DNA of 29,173 bases from Erysipelotrichaceae bacterium (GCA_017405675.1 JAFRAB010000045.1:1-29173); one strand, 5' to 3'; shown: positions 8,580 to 16,132, counted from the first letter of the stretch. Notes: generated by a model from the letters alone, not told the origin. Made by a program: numbers and translations.

Positions 8580-8608
8580 TTGCCAAGCCAGATTTTTTCG
8601 GTTATTAT
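8580..8608 (+). promoter_or_regulatory. Promoter of the structured RNA
   Basis: TTGCCA at 8580-8585 and TATTAT at 8603-8608 are separated by exactly 17 bases. Transcription would start near 8614, inside the first hairpin of the putative RNA, and no protein gene starts for another 200 bases. Confidence 0.6.
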
Positions 8609-8610
8609 TT

Positions 8611-8776
8611 AATCGGTCGAAGTTGACCGATTCACATACACGATAACCGCTGATAAAACAGCGTTCACATATACAGCCAGTCGTCCTGGCAAAAAGGACG
8701 TTAACATATAGAAATAACGTTTCAGAAATGAAGCGATGGGATTTACAGGCAGCCTGATAAGGGCTGCCTTTATTTG
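8611..8776 (+). ncRNA. Putative structured non-coding RNA, unrecognised class
   Basis: About 160 bases between a promoter and an intrinsic terminator form a chain of hairpins and no reading frame. Hairpin 1 is 8611-8632 (AATCGGTC/GACCGATT, loop GAAGTT). Hairpin 2 is 8645-8665 (core CGCTG/CAGCG, loop ATAAAA). Hairpin 3 is 8676-8690 (GCCAG/CTGGC, loop TCGTC). A fourth pairs ACGTT at 8698-8702 with AACGT at 8716-8720. CGTCC at 8682-8686, mostly in loop 3, is complementary to GGACG at 8696-8700 across an A5 linker, giving a possible H-type pseudoknot or an alternative stem. The motifs TTCACATACA (8631), TTCACATATA (8664) and TTAACATATA (8701) recur after hairpins 1 and 2 and after the GGACG arm. 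It does not match any riboswitch, 6S, SRP or tmRNA pattern that I know. Confidence 0.6.
8747..8776 (+). terminator. Terminator of the structured RNA
   Basis: AGGCAGCC at 8747-8754 pairs perfectly with GGCTGCCT at 8762-8769 around TGATAAG, followed by TTATTTG. It lies before the promoter of the next gene, so it ends a transcript that carries no protein gene. Confidence 0.82.
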
Positions 8777-8788
8777 TATCTGGGGATA

Positions 8789-8797
8789 TGCTAGAAT
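8789..8797 (+). promoter_or_regulatory. Extended -10 promoter element for the glycosylase gene
   Basis: TGCTAGAAT is an extended -10 element lying 24 bases before the ATG at 8821. The -35 region is poor (TTATTT at 16 bases), which is common for extended -10 promoters. The upstream terminator at 8747-8776 makes a separate promoter here necessary. Confidence 0.5.
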
Positions 8798-8820
8798 TTA
8801 AAAAAGAATAACAGAGACAG

Positions 8821-10026
8821 ATGGATAAATCCTATATTTCTATTTCAAAGGAAACAGCCAGAAGATTCCTGTTAATGAAACAGGGTCTTTTTGGCAGTTA
8901 TAAATTTCGAAATAAACTTGGAGCATATGAGTATATAAGACAGGCCGGCTGTATTCAGTATGATCCGGTTGACGCTGTCGGGAAAAATGCTGAACTGACT
9001 TTACAGTCAAGAGTTTCCGGATTCAGAAAGAAATATCTCAGTGATCTGCTTTATAAGGACAGAATGCTTTTTGACTATCCCGATAAGGAGATATCGATCA
9101 TACCAATGGAAGACTGGCGGTATTTTAACCGTTTCCGTAATGTCAGCCGTGAAAATGCTGAAAGGTTTGAAGGATTAAGAGAATATGAAGAGAAAGCTCT
9201 GGAGTATATCAGAAAACATGGACCTGTCAGTTCGTCAACCTTGCCTCTGGAAGGAGAGATAAAATGGTACTCATCCATTCACTGGAGCGGCGACTGGGAA
9301 GGCGGCATGACCAAGGCATCCAGATCGGTACTGGAACAGCTTTATACAACCGGAGAGCTTATCATTCATCACAAGGAAGGATCCCGCAAATTCTATGATC
9401 TGGCTGAAAGGCATGTTCCGCAGGAAATACTGAAGGGGGTAGATCCTTTTAATAATGAATTTGATCATGCAAAATGGCGCGTAAAAAGAAGGATCGGAGC
9501 GGTTGGTTTATTATGGAACAGAAACTCCACTGCTTTTCTGGGCATATGGGGACTGAAAGATAACAGGAACAGAGTATTTGATGATCTGCTGGCTTCAGGT
9601 GAAATACTTGAGGTACGGGTTGAGGGAATAAAGATTCCATTTTACATTCTGGCTGAAGATAAAGAACTGTTAACGAAAGCTTCAGATACTTTACTTAGGA
9701 GCAACCGATGTGAATTTCTGGCCCCGCTGGATCCAATGTTATGGGACAGAGACCTGATCAGAAAGATCTTTGATTTCAGTTATACATGGGAGATTTATAC
9801 GCCAAGGGAAAAGAGAGTATACGGCTATTATGTACTGCCTGTTCTGTATGGTGACAGACTGGTTGGACGCATTGAGCCAAGGAAAGAAAACGGCAGAATG
9901 GCTATAGCCAATATCTGGTTTGAACCAGGGATTAAGAGAACAAAGAGAATAATGCAGGCTGTAAACAGGCGCATGCAGGCATTCGCCAGGTTTAACGGCT
10001 GCGAATACATCGGTAATGAGCAGTAA
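8821..10026 (+). CDS. AlkX/YcaQ-type winged-helix DNA glycosylase
   Basis: This 401-residue protein belongs to the HTH_42 (AlkZ/YcaQ) superfamily, with tandem winged-helix domains. Residues 46-48 read Q-Y-D, which fits the Q-hydrophobic-D catalytic motif of the AlkX/YcaQ branch rather than the Q-x-Q motif of AlkZ. AlkX enzymes open DNA interstrand crosslinks and remove alkylated bases. The FLAPLDPMLWDRD block near residue 300 and the C-terminal GRIEPR block are also conserved in the family. It starts shortly after an extended -10 element, without a strong ribosome site. The small membrane gene begins 26 bases after its stop codon, so the two may be co-transcribed. Confidence 0.82.
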   Translation: MDKSYISISKETARRFLLMKQGLFGSYKFRNKLGAYEYIRQAGCIQYDPVDAVGKNAELTLQSRVSGFRKKYLSDLLYKDRMLFDYPDKEISIIPMEDWRYFNRFRNVSRENAERFEGLREYEEKALEYIRKHGPVSSSTLPLEGEIKWYSSIHWSGDWEGGMTKASRSVLEQLYTTGELIIHHKEGSRKFYDLAERHVPQEILKGVDPFNNEFDHAKWRVKRRIGAVGLLWNRNSTAFLGIWGLKDNRNRVFDDLLASGEILEVRVEGIKIPFYILAEDKELLTKASDTLLRSNRCEFLAPLDPMLWDRDLIRKIFDFSYTWEIYTPREKRVYGYYVLPVLYGDRLVGRIEPRKENGRMAIANIWFEPGIKRTKRIMQAVNRRMQAFARFNGCEYIGNEQ

Positions 10027-10052
10027 AGTAAAACAGTATTTGGGAGGTGATC

Positions 10053-10388
10053 ATGATGCTGCTGAGTATTATTTCAGTTGCAGTGAATATCGTATATTAT
10101 CTGATAATGAATCTTCAGATATATACGGACCGTGGCATGATGCCCAACGGCCAGGTCAGAGAATGGAAACGCAGCCGGATCTCAAGGCTGAACATGTCAG
10201 GAAGAACCTGGCTGCTTTACGCACAGCTGTTTTTCGCCGTGATCGCTGTTGTTACCAGCCTGCTGATAATATTCGGAGTAAAGAATATGGTCATCAGGAA
10301 AATACAGCTGATCAGTATGATCGCTTCAACGGTGATGTTTGTTGTCATAATGTTCGTTTCAGGAAATACATTTGTCAATTACGCTTAA
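10053..10388 (+). CDS. Small membrane protein of unknown function
   Basis: This is a protein of about 111 residues with three hydrophobic segments: residues 1-20, about 53-76, and about 84-105. A basic loop containing EWKRSRISR lies after the first. I do not recognise the family. The start at 10053 follows GGGAGGTGA at ideal spacing, and a second ATG is at 10056. It sits between the DNA glycosylase and the radical SAM gene and ends five bases before the latter's ATG. Nothing in it suggests an enzyme. Confidence 0.65.
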   Translation: MMLLSIISVAVNIVYYLIMNLQIYTDRGMMPNGQVREWKRSRISRLNMSGRTWLLYAQLFFAVIAVVTSLLIIFGVKNMVIRKIQLISMIASTVMFVVIMFVSGNTFVNYA

Positions 10389-10392
10389 TGAT

Positions 10393-11280
10393 ATGGAATT
10401 CATAAAAACAAAAACACTTCTTTCAAAAGTAAAATACGGAGATGACTGGTTCGGTGTTGACTACAATATGAATCTTTACAGAGGCTGCTGCCATGGCTGC
10501 ATATACTGTGACAGCAGAAGCAGCTGTTATCATATTGATGATTTTGATGTGGTCAGGGGAAAGGAAAACGCCCTTGCGATGCTGGAGAAAGAACTGTACG
10601 GAAAAAGAGAAAAAGGTGTTGTCGGTCTGGGTTCCATGTCTGATACATACAATCCTTTTGAAAAACAGTATGAGCTGACAAGAGGAGCATTGAAGTTATT
10701 ATATGACCATGGTTTTGGTGTATCACTGGAAACCAAAAGCGACCTCATATTAAGAGACGTCGATCTATTAAAGGCCATAAGCGAAAGATCAGGTGCCATA
10801 ATCAAAATAACAGTTACAACTCCCCGTGATGAGCTTGCCAGAGTAATTGAACCTAATGTCTGTGTTTCCTCCAGAAGACTTAAAGCCATTAAGACATTGT
10901 CTGAAAACGGCATTTTTACCGGAATACTTATGACTCCGGTACTGCCTTTCATTACTGACAGCGAAGAGGACATAAAAGAGCTGGTCAGACTGGCTCATGA
11001 AAATAGGGCAAGGTTCATTTATACCTGGATGGCAGTGACATTGCGAGATAATCAGAGAGATCATTACTATGAAAAACTTGATAAGCATTTTAAAGGTTTA
11101 AAGGAAAAATACATCAGATATTACGGTGAAAGGTATAACTGTGCCGTTCCAAACCGGAACAGGTTATACAGAATATTTACTGAGGAATGCCGAAAATACG
11201 GAATACTGTATGATATGAAAGATATCATCAGAGCATATAAAAAAGAAACAAAGGAAAATGAACAGCTGTCTTTGTTCTAA
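10393..11280 (+). CDS. SPL-type radical SAM protein
   Basis: This 295-residue protein carries a radical SAM motif with cysteines 32, 36 and 39 (YRGCCHGCIYC), the CxxxCxxC arrangement. The preceding WFGVDYNMNLYRGC and the following GSMSDTYNPFEK are signatures of the spore-photoproduct-lyase-like (SPL) family found widely in non-sporulating bacteria. The true substrate of this branch is unknown. The frame is open to a TTG at 10372 that has AGGAAA upstream, but the ATG at 10393 gives the family's usual N-terminus MEFIK and is preferred. The C-terminus ends in basic and acidic residues, then LSLF. A strong terminator follows. Confidence 0.83.
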   Translation: MEFIKTKTLLSKVKYGDDWFGVDYNMNLYRGCCHGCIYCDSRSSCYHIDDFDVVRGKENALAMLEKELYGKREKGVVGLGSMSDTYNPFEKQYELTRGALKLLYDHGFGVSLETKSDLILRDVDLLKAISERSGAIIKITVTTPRDELARVIEPNVCVSSRRLKAIKTLSENGIFTGILMTPVLPFITDSEEDIKELVRLAHENRARFIYTWMAVTLRDNQRDHYYEKLDKHFKGLKEKYIRYYGERYNCAVPNRNRLYRIFTEECRKYGILYDMKDIIRAYKKETKENEQLSLF

Positions 11281-11296
11281 CTTCAGAAGATAAGAA

Positions 11297-11329
11297 AACC
11301 TCCTTCAGTTATGAAGGAGGTTATTTTAT
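11297..11329. terminator. Bidirectional terminator between the radical SAM gene and bglA
   Basis: AACCTCCTTC at 11297-11306 pairs perfectly over ten bases with GAAGGAGGTT at 11313-11322, loop AGTTAT, followed by ATTTTATA. An A run on the other side lets it serve bglA on the minus strand as well. Confidence 0.88.
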
Positions 11330-12741
11330 ATGTTCTTGCCGTTATTCTTGATCAGATCCTGATACCAGTAGAAGCTCTTTTTCTTTCTTCTGGCCATGTC
11401 TCTCAGATCATGTTCATCACGGTTGACAAATACAAAACCATAACGTTTTGAGAATCCTGAATGTCCGGAGATAAGATCGATAAATGACCATGTACAGAAT
11501 CCTATGAATTCAACACCAAGATTCATGGCTTCCTTGACAGCGTGCATGTGCTTGCTGAGGTAGTCGATTCTGTCATCGTCTTCCAGAATGCCTTCTTCAG
11601 GCCATTCTTCCTTATTGCCAAAACCGCATTCAGTAATCAGTAAAGGAAGATTATATCTTTCCCATAACAGTCTGCATGTCAGCTGTAAACCGGTGTCGTC
11701 GATCTCCCAGCCCCATAAGGTAGCTTTAAGATTCTTGTTCTTTACGACCTGATAAATACCGGCTTCCCTGCTTGGCAGCAGTTTGAATTCGATATCGCCG
11801 ATGACGTGTTCGTCATCAAGAGGGAAGGCACTGATGGACTGTGAATAATAGTAGTTGAAAGCCAGGAAGTCGGGCCTGTTTTTCTTCATGCATTCCATAT
11901 CGCCTTCGTAGATTTCAGGGAACATGTCTCTGTCTTCCAGATACTTTCTGAATGTGCCATTGTATTCGCCTTTGCAGTTGAGATCCAGGAGATAGTAGTT
12001 TCTGATTTCCATGGCATCCATCCAGGCCAGCATGTCAGCCGGATCGTTAGTGGTTGGATACATCATTTCGAAACAGGTTGCCGGACCTATTTTGCCGTCT
12101 TCAACTATTTCATGGCATTTTTCGATAGCTTTGGCAGCGGCTACACACATGTGATGGTTAGCGAGATAGCCGAGTTTTTCCTTGGCTTTACGGTCATCGT
12201 CAGTTAAGCCGAGTCTGAAAGGCATGTGTACTACATGGTCCTGCTCGTTAATGGTCAGCCAGTATTTGACACGGTCTCCATAAGTTCTGAACAGGAATTC
12301 AGCATAGTTTACATAATCATCTATGCTTTTTCTGCTCAGCCAGCCACCATACTGATCGATCAGACTCTGAGGATACTCAAAGTGATATATGGTAACAATT
12401 GGTGTAATGTCATTTCTTACCAGTTCATTTATCAGATCGTTGTAGAAATCTACACCTTTCTGGTTAACAGCCCCGTTACCATCCGGGAATATTCTGGTCC
12501 AGGCGATTGAGAAACGGTATGCCTTCAATCCGCATTCTTTCATTAAAGCGACATCTTCCTTGTAGCGATGATAGTGGTCACTGGCTACAGAGTAATCGCA
12601 GATGGCAGGATCAATCTTACGGACATCCATAACAGATAAACCTTTACCATCTTCATATGCGGCACCTTCTACCTGGAAAGCTGCTGAAGAACTGCCCCAG
12701 AGAAAATTATCAGGGAATTCGTTGATTTTTCTTGTCTGCAT
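11326..12741 (-). CDS. bglA: Glycoside hydrolase family 1, 6-phospho-beta-glucosidase
   Basis: This 471-residue protein opens FPDNFLWGSSSAAFQVEG, the GH1 N-terminal signature. The acid/base glutamate is E166 in TINEQD and the nucleophile is E371 in ITECGFG. The Asn of the usual TENG motif is Cys here, which is unusual. A SKRYGF block near the C-terminus carries the Ser-Lys-Tyr residues that bind the sugar phosphate in 6-phospho-beta-glucosidases, which fits the PTS gene upstream. It hydrolyses phosphorylated beta-glucosides in the cytosol to glucose-6-phosphate and an aglycone or glucose. It is the last gene of the licT-bglP-bglA operon. Its start follows GAAAGGA on the minus strand. Confidence 0.9.
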   Translation of the reverse strand: MQTRKINEFPDNFLWGSSSAAFQVEGAAYEDGKGLSVMDVRKIDPAICDYSVASDHYHRYKEDVALMKECGLKAYRFSIAWTRIFPDGNGAVNQKGVDFYNDLINELVRNDITPIVTIYHFEYPQSLIDQYGGWLSRKSIDDYVNYAEFLFRTYGDRVKYWLTINEQDHVVHMPFRLGLTDDDRKAKEKLGYLANHHMCVAAAKAIEKCHEIVEDGKIGPATCFEMMYPTTNDPADMLAWMDAMEIRNYYLLDLNCKGEYNGTFRKYLEDRDMFPEIYEGDMECMKKNRPDFLAFNYYYSQSISAFPLDDEHVIGDIEFKLLPSREAGIYQVVKNKNLKATLWGWEIDDTGLQLTCRLLWERYNLPLLITECGFGNKEEWPEEGILEDDDRIDYLSKHMHAVKEAMNLGVEFIGFCTWSFIDLISGHSGFSKRYGFVFVNRDEHDLRDMARRKKKSFYWYQDLIKNNGKNI

Positions 12742-12755
12742 TTTAATCCTTTCAT

Positions 12756-12777
12756 AAAAGGGGGTCAGTTGCCCCCT
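12756..12777 (-). terminator. Intra-operon terminator between bglP and bglA
   Basis: On the minus strand, AGGGGG pairs with CCCCCT around CAACTGA and is followed by a short T run. The structure lies between the bglP stop codon and the bglA start codon. It should lower bglA expression relative to bglP or protect the upstream message; read-through must occur if bglA has no promoter of its own. Confidence 0.6.
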
Positions 12778-12792
12778 CAGATTTATTATTTA

Positions 12793-14136
12793 TTAGTCCT
12801 CGTCAAAACCGATGATCCAGGTTGCAACGAAACCAAGTACTGTTGCGATGATGGCTGCTGCAACTGCAAGATAGAAGTTTGTCATGCTGTCCGGTGCCAT
12901 GAAGATAGGCAGAGTCAGGAATGAGCATGATGCTGTAGCATAAGCACGGATATCAAAGATACCAATGAACAGACCAGTGATGGCAGCACCGATTAAAGCA
13001 CCGATCAAAGGCTTCTTTAAGCGGATCAGAACACCGTATAAAGCTGGTTCAGTTACTGACAGTAAAGCTGTAACACCTGTAGACAGACCAGCAGTCTTGT
13101 TTTCAGCCTTCTTAGCCTTAACACCAACTGCCAGAGCAGCACCAGCGATAGCCAGGTTGCCGGCTAATGCCTTTGAGAACAATAATGATGAACCGTAAGT
13201 TGTGATTTCGTTGACGATTAACGGAGTAATGACTGTATGCATGCCTACCATTACCAGTAATGGATGCAGAGCACTTAAGATTACCATTGAAACGCCGCCC
13301 AGACTTGTGATCCGTACGCAGAAGTTTGCCAGAGCAGAACCGATCCATGTTCCAATTGGACCTAAAACCAGCAGAGTAAGTGGGAACATTACTACTGACA
13401 GCAGTGTAGGACGGATGATGGATACGATTGACTTAGGTGAATACTTAACAATGTATTTGTCAATTAATGCCATAACCGGGACCATTAATAATGCCGGAAC
13501 AATGTTAGAAGTGTACTTAACTGTTGTTAAAGGCAGTCCGAAGATCTTAAGATCAGCAACGCCTGAAATCGCACCTGTACATAAAGCCAGGATGATGAAA
13601 GCAGCAACATATTCATTTGTCTTTAATCTTCTGGCAGCTGCAAAGGCAACCAGTACTGGCAGATATGTGTAAGCTGCATTTGCCAAAGTATTGAATAACT
13701 GGTATGTCATACCGGCTGTATCAACCTTGAATACGTTAGCACATAAAGCCAGGATGGCTGAAATCATACCTGAACCGATGAGTACAGGCAGGGCTGGTGT
13801 TACAGAACCGGAAATATAAGACAGGACTCTGTTCCAGACGCTTTCCTTTTTCTCATCAAGGTTTTCTTCTACGACTTCCTGAGCTTCAGCATTTGGTACT
13901 AATACTGCTAACTCGTTGTAGAGCTGATCTACATCTGGTCCGATGACGATCTGATACTGTCCGCCTTTGTAAACTACTCCCTGAATTCCTTCAAGTTTCT
14001 TTAATTCTTCTTCCTTAGCTTTTGCTCTGTCGGCTAAACCAAGACGAAGACGAGTCATACAATGAGTATGAGTTGTGATGTTTTCCTTGCCGCCTACTAA
14101 TTCTACGATTCTGGCAGCTGTTTTTTTGTAATCCAT
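12793..14136 (-). CDS. bglP: PTS beta-glucoside transporter, EIIBC
   Basis: This 447-residue protein has an N-terminal EIIB domain with the phosphorylated cysteine at residue 26 in the THCMTRLRL motif, and a C-terminal EIIC domain with about ten hydrophobic segments from residue 107 on. The BglP class often carries a C-terminal EIIA domain, and it is absent here, so phosphate must come from a separate EIIA protein not in the window. It imports and phosphorylates beta-glucosides. It begins 30 bases after the licT stop codon, with GGAGACC upstream of the ATG, and is followed by an intra-operon terminator and bglA. Confidence 0.88.
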   Translation of the reverse strand: MDYKKTAARIVELVGGKENITTHTHCMTRLRLGLADRAKAKEEELKKLEGIQGVVYKGGQYQIVIGPDVDQLYNELAVLVPNAEAQEVVEENLDEKKESVWNRVLSYISGSVTPALPVLIGSGMISAILALCANVFKVDTAGMTYQLFNTLANAAYTYLPVLVAFAAARRLKTNEYVAAFIILALCTGAISGVADLKIFGLPLTTVKYTSNIVPALLMVPVMALIDKYIVKYSPKSIVSIIRPTLLSVVMFPLTLLVLGPIGTWIGSALANFCVRITSLGGVSMVILSALHPLLVMVGMHTVITPLIVNEITTYGSSLLFSKALAGNLAIAGAALAVGVKAKKAENKTAGLSTGVTALLSVTEPALYGVLIRLKKPLIGALIGAAITGLFIGIFDIRAYATASCSFLTLPIFMAPDSMTNFYLAVAAAIIATVLGFVATWIIGFDED

Positions 14137-14166
14137 ATGGTCTCCTTTCTATATTTTAATAACCGA

Positions 14167-14991
14167 TTATCGGAATAATCTGGCTATATGGATTGTAAGA
14201 TAAGTAAGTTCATTCCTGTCTACTGTGTAATTGTATTTTTCCTTGATACGTCTGGCTATTTCCTCAGCGCAGGCGTATTCGTTGGCATATTTCAGATTAA
14301 TGAACTTGTTGATATCGTTATCCTCATTTTCTTCCACGACATTCTGAATCATCCTCTTGGCGAAGAACTGCAGATGAGTCATGAATCTGGCGAAGTTGAT
14401 ATCCTCTTTAAGCTGAACATTGAATACTTCTTCGACCGTTTTGATGCTGATGTCAATGATATCGGTTGCCTTATAGGTGTCCCTTAGGTCTATGTCCATT
14501 TCAGCATTGACGATATGCAGTGCTATAAAGGCAGCTTCTTTCGGGTCAATTTCGACATTGAAGTCGCTGTTCATCATGTCAACTATATCAACAGCTGTAT
14601 GGTATTCATCAGCATAGATGTAACGGATATTCCAGTACAGTTCATTCTCAAATTTCAGATTCTGTCTGTTTCTTTCCAAAGTAGTGTATATATGGTCTGT
14701 CAGTGGTACCAGGATACGTTTGTTTATAGGCTTACTGGTACATGTCAGGATATATTCATAAGCTTTGAGGCCAAAGGCTACCACCTCATAAGGAATTTCA
14801 TCCATCAGTTCAAAAAAGCCGCTCATTTTCACATCATCTGACAGGACAAAAATCTTTTCAATCAGTTTTTCGTTTATGTCACTGCCTTTTTTCCCGCTAA
14901 AGCCTATTCCTTTACCGAAAATGACAATTTCCTTTCCCTGGGTGTTTTTAGAAATGACGGTATTATTATTTATGATCTGTACAATTTTCAT
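14167..14991 (-). CDS. licT: BglG/LicT family transcription antiterminator
   Basis: This 274-residue protein begins MKIVQIINNN, the standard start of the RNA-binding CAT domain (residues 1-55), followed by PRD1 and PRD2. The regulatory histidines sit at residues 100, 159, 206 and 268, matching the known positions in LicT. It binds an RNA antiterminator hairpin in its own leader when the PTS phosphorylates PRD2 and not PRD1. The start at 14991 follows GGAGGAAA at good spacing; the frame is open a further 42 codons upstream, but that stretch covers the leader hairpins. It is the first gene of the operon, and the leader at 15019-15077 has its target site. Confidence 0.92.
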   Translation of the reverse strand: MKIVQIINNNTVISKNTQGKEIVIFGKGIGFSGKKGSDINEKLIEKIFVLSDDVKMSGFFELMDEIPYEVVAFGLKAYEYILTCTSKPINKRILVPLTDHIYTTLERNRQNLKFENELYWNIRYIYADEYHTAVDIVDMMNSDFNVEIDPKEAAFIALHIVNAEMDIDLRDTYKATDIIDISIKTVEEVFNVQLKEDINFARFMTHLQFFAKRMIQNVVEENEDNDINKFINLKYANEYACAEEIARRIKEKYNYTVDRNELTYLTIHIARLFR

Positions 14992-15019
14992 AAATTTCCT
15001 CCATTTCAAAGGTGTGCCG

Positions 15020-15055
15020 AAAAAATAAAACCTGCCAAAAAAACATTTGACAGGT
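15020..15055 (-). terminator. Leader terminator of the licT operon
   Basis: Read on the minus strand, ACCTGTC pairs with GGCAGGT across a T-rich loop and is followed by TTTATTTTTT. Its first bases (15053-15055) are also the last bases of the antiterminator, so the two structures exclude each other. This is a conventional BglG-type attenuator. Confidence 0.82.
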
Positions 15056-15077
15056 ATTGCTCTTTCGATAACAAGCC
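15053..15077 (-). promoter_or_regulatory. RAT (ribonucleic antiterminator) site for LicT
   Basis: On the minus strand the site starts GGCTTGTTATCG and ends AGAGCAATACC. It matches the known LicT/BglG target pattern GGxTTGTTA..G.A.......GCA..ACC. Binding of LicT stabilises it and blocks the overlapping terminator. Only one copy is seen, in the licT leader; the short gap before bglP has none. Confidence 0.8.
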
Positions 15078-15089
15078 TTTTACAAGCAA

Positions 15090-15117
15090 AGTATACCATA
15101 ACAGAGGGCAATTTCAA
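15090..15117 (-). promoter_or_regulatory. Promoter of the licT-bglP-bglA operon
   Basis: On the minus strand, TTGAAA and TATACT are spaced 16 bases apart, and TGG just before TATACT gives an extended -10 element. Transcription would start about 10 bases before the antiterminator site. I saw no convincing catabolite-repression (cre) box around it. Confidence 0.65.
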
Positions 15118-15172
15118 GTAAAAACATTTATAAATATATAAATGGGTTAAGCTGAATCAATACAGTATAATT

Positions 15173-15198
15173 AGTGTGAAAAATGATATAATCACACT
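15173..15198 (+). promoter_or_regulatory. Promoter with inverted repeat straddling the -10
   Basis: An extended -10 element (TGATATAAT, 15184-15192) lies inside a perfect 7-base inverted repeat: AGTGTGA at 15173-15179 and TCACACT at 15192-15198. A regulator bound there would block RNA polymerase. It drives the DUF89 gene at 15221, and it lies in the divergent gap with the licT operon. Confidence 0.45.
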
Positions 15199-15220
15199 TG
15201 GATAGGAATAAGTTAGTTAT

Positions 15221-16066
15221 ATGAGAGTAATTGAAAGCTGTGCACAATGCCTGTATGATAAGCAGAAACATCTTAGCGATGATACGCAATATCTGGCAGA
15301 AGTCAGAGAGATACTTGATAACAGAAGAGAAGATGATACTTCACCATACATGGTGTATCTTTTCAGTAAGGCTTATGAAAAAAGGTTTGGAAAAAATGCG
15401 CCCTACCGGGAAATAAAGAAAAAGTATAATGATCTGGTTCTTTCAATGGAGGATGCCGTCAGAAGGAAAATTGAAAAGGCTCCTGATCCGCTGGTGGAGT
15501 CACTGATCTATGCCAGAATCGGTAATTACATTGATTTCGGAGCCATGAATTATGTTGATGAGGATACTTTTCTGTCTCTGTTTGATGATGCAGGCGTACA
15601 TCAGCGTGACAGAAGGACTGTTGATTCTTTCATAAGACAATGTGCAGCAGCTGAGAACTTTCTGCTGATAACGGATAACTGCGGGGAAATCGTATTGGAC
15701 AAGCTTTTTCTGGAACAGCTGAAGAAAAGGTTTCCTGAACTGAACATTACCATCATGGTCAGAGGTGCTGAAGTTTTAAATGATGCCACGTTGGAAGATG
15801 CCAAATACGTCGGACTTGATGAGACAGGAAGGATCATCACCAACGGAGATGCAGTTGCAGGAACGGTATATGAACTGCTGTCAGACGAGGCTAAGGAAGC
15901 ATTGGACAGTGCTGACCTGATACTGGCCAAAGGGCAGGGAAATTATGAATCTCTGTGCCGTCAGGGCAGACATATATTTTATTCTTTTCTCTGCAAATGC
16001 GATCTTTTCATGGCAAGATTTGATGTACCGAGGCTGACAGGCATATTTACGGAAGAGTTTGAATAG
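15221..16066 (+). CDS. DUF89 family metal-dependent phosphatase
   Basis: This 281-residue protein has the features of bacterial DUF89 proteins: C7-x-x-C10 near the N-terminus, LLITDNCGEIVLD around residues 148-160, VLNDAT at 186-191, and ADLILAKGQGNYESL near residues 229-243. Asp 152, Asn 153, Asn 187 or Asp 188 and the later Asp would bind the metal. Family members hydrolyse damaged phosphometabolites, and the CxxC subgroup is subfamily I, whose natural substrate is not settled. It starts shortly after an extended -10 element, with TAGGAATA as a possible ribosome site. It stands alone, in divergence with licT. Confidence 0.82.
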   Translation: MRVIESCAQCLYDKQKHLSDDTQYLAEVREILDNRREDDTSPYMVYLFSKAYEKRFGKNAPYREIKKKYNDLVLSMEDAVRRKIEKAPDPLVESLIYARIGNYIDFGAMNYVDEDTFLSLFDDAGVHQRDRRTVDSFIRQCAAAENFLLITDNCGEIVLDKLFLEQLKKRFPELNITIMVRGAEVLNDATLEDAKYVGLDETGRIITNGDAVAGTVYELLSDEAKEALDSADLILAKGQGNYESLCRQGRHIFYSFLCKCDLFMARFDVPRLTGIFTEEFE

Positions 16067-16105
16067 TTTTTTGATGATACATCAGTATAAATATGAATTG
16101 GATAA

Positions 16106-16132
16106 GTGTCTTTTCTTTATGAGAAAAGATAC
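16106..16132. promoter_or_regulatory. Inverted repeat in front of the -10 of the Fe-S/DPD gene
   Basis: GTGTCTTTTCT and AGAAAAGATAC form an 11-base inverted repeat with one G-U position and a TTAT spacer. It ends six bases before the TATAAT at 16139-16144, covering the -35 region. It could be an operator, or a weak terminator of the DUF89 gene, although only four T bases follow. Confidence 0.35.

Noticed and set aside
10372..10392. TTG start codon for the radical SAM gene
   Set aside because: AGGAAA lies just upstream, but the ATG at 10393 gives the N-terminus expected in the family, and the extra seven residues would overlap the membrane gene.
10016..10405. 129-residue frame overlapping the small membrane protein
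   Set aside because: It starts inside the end of the glycosylase gene, shares the region with a better-supported frame that has a GGGAGG site, and its residues are low in family-like pattern.
14992..15117. N-terminal extension of LicT
   Set aside because: The 42 extra codons cover the promoter, the RAT site and the terminator, and the inner ATG has GGAGGAAA and the standard MKIVQIINNN start.
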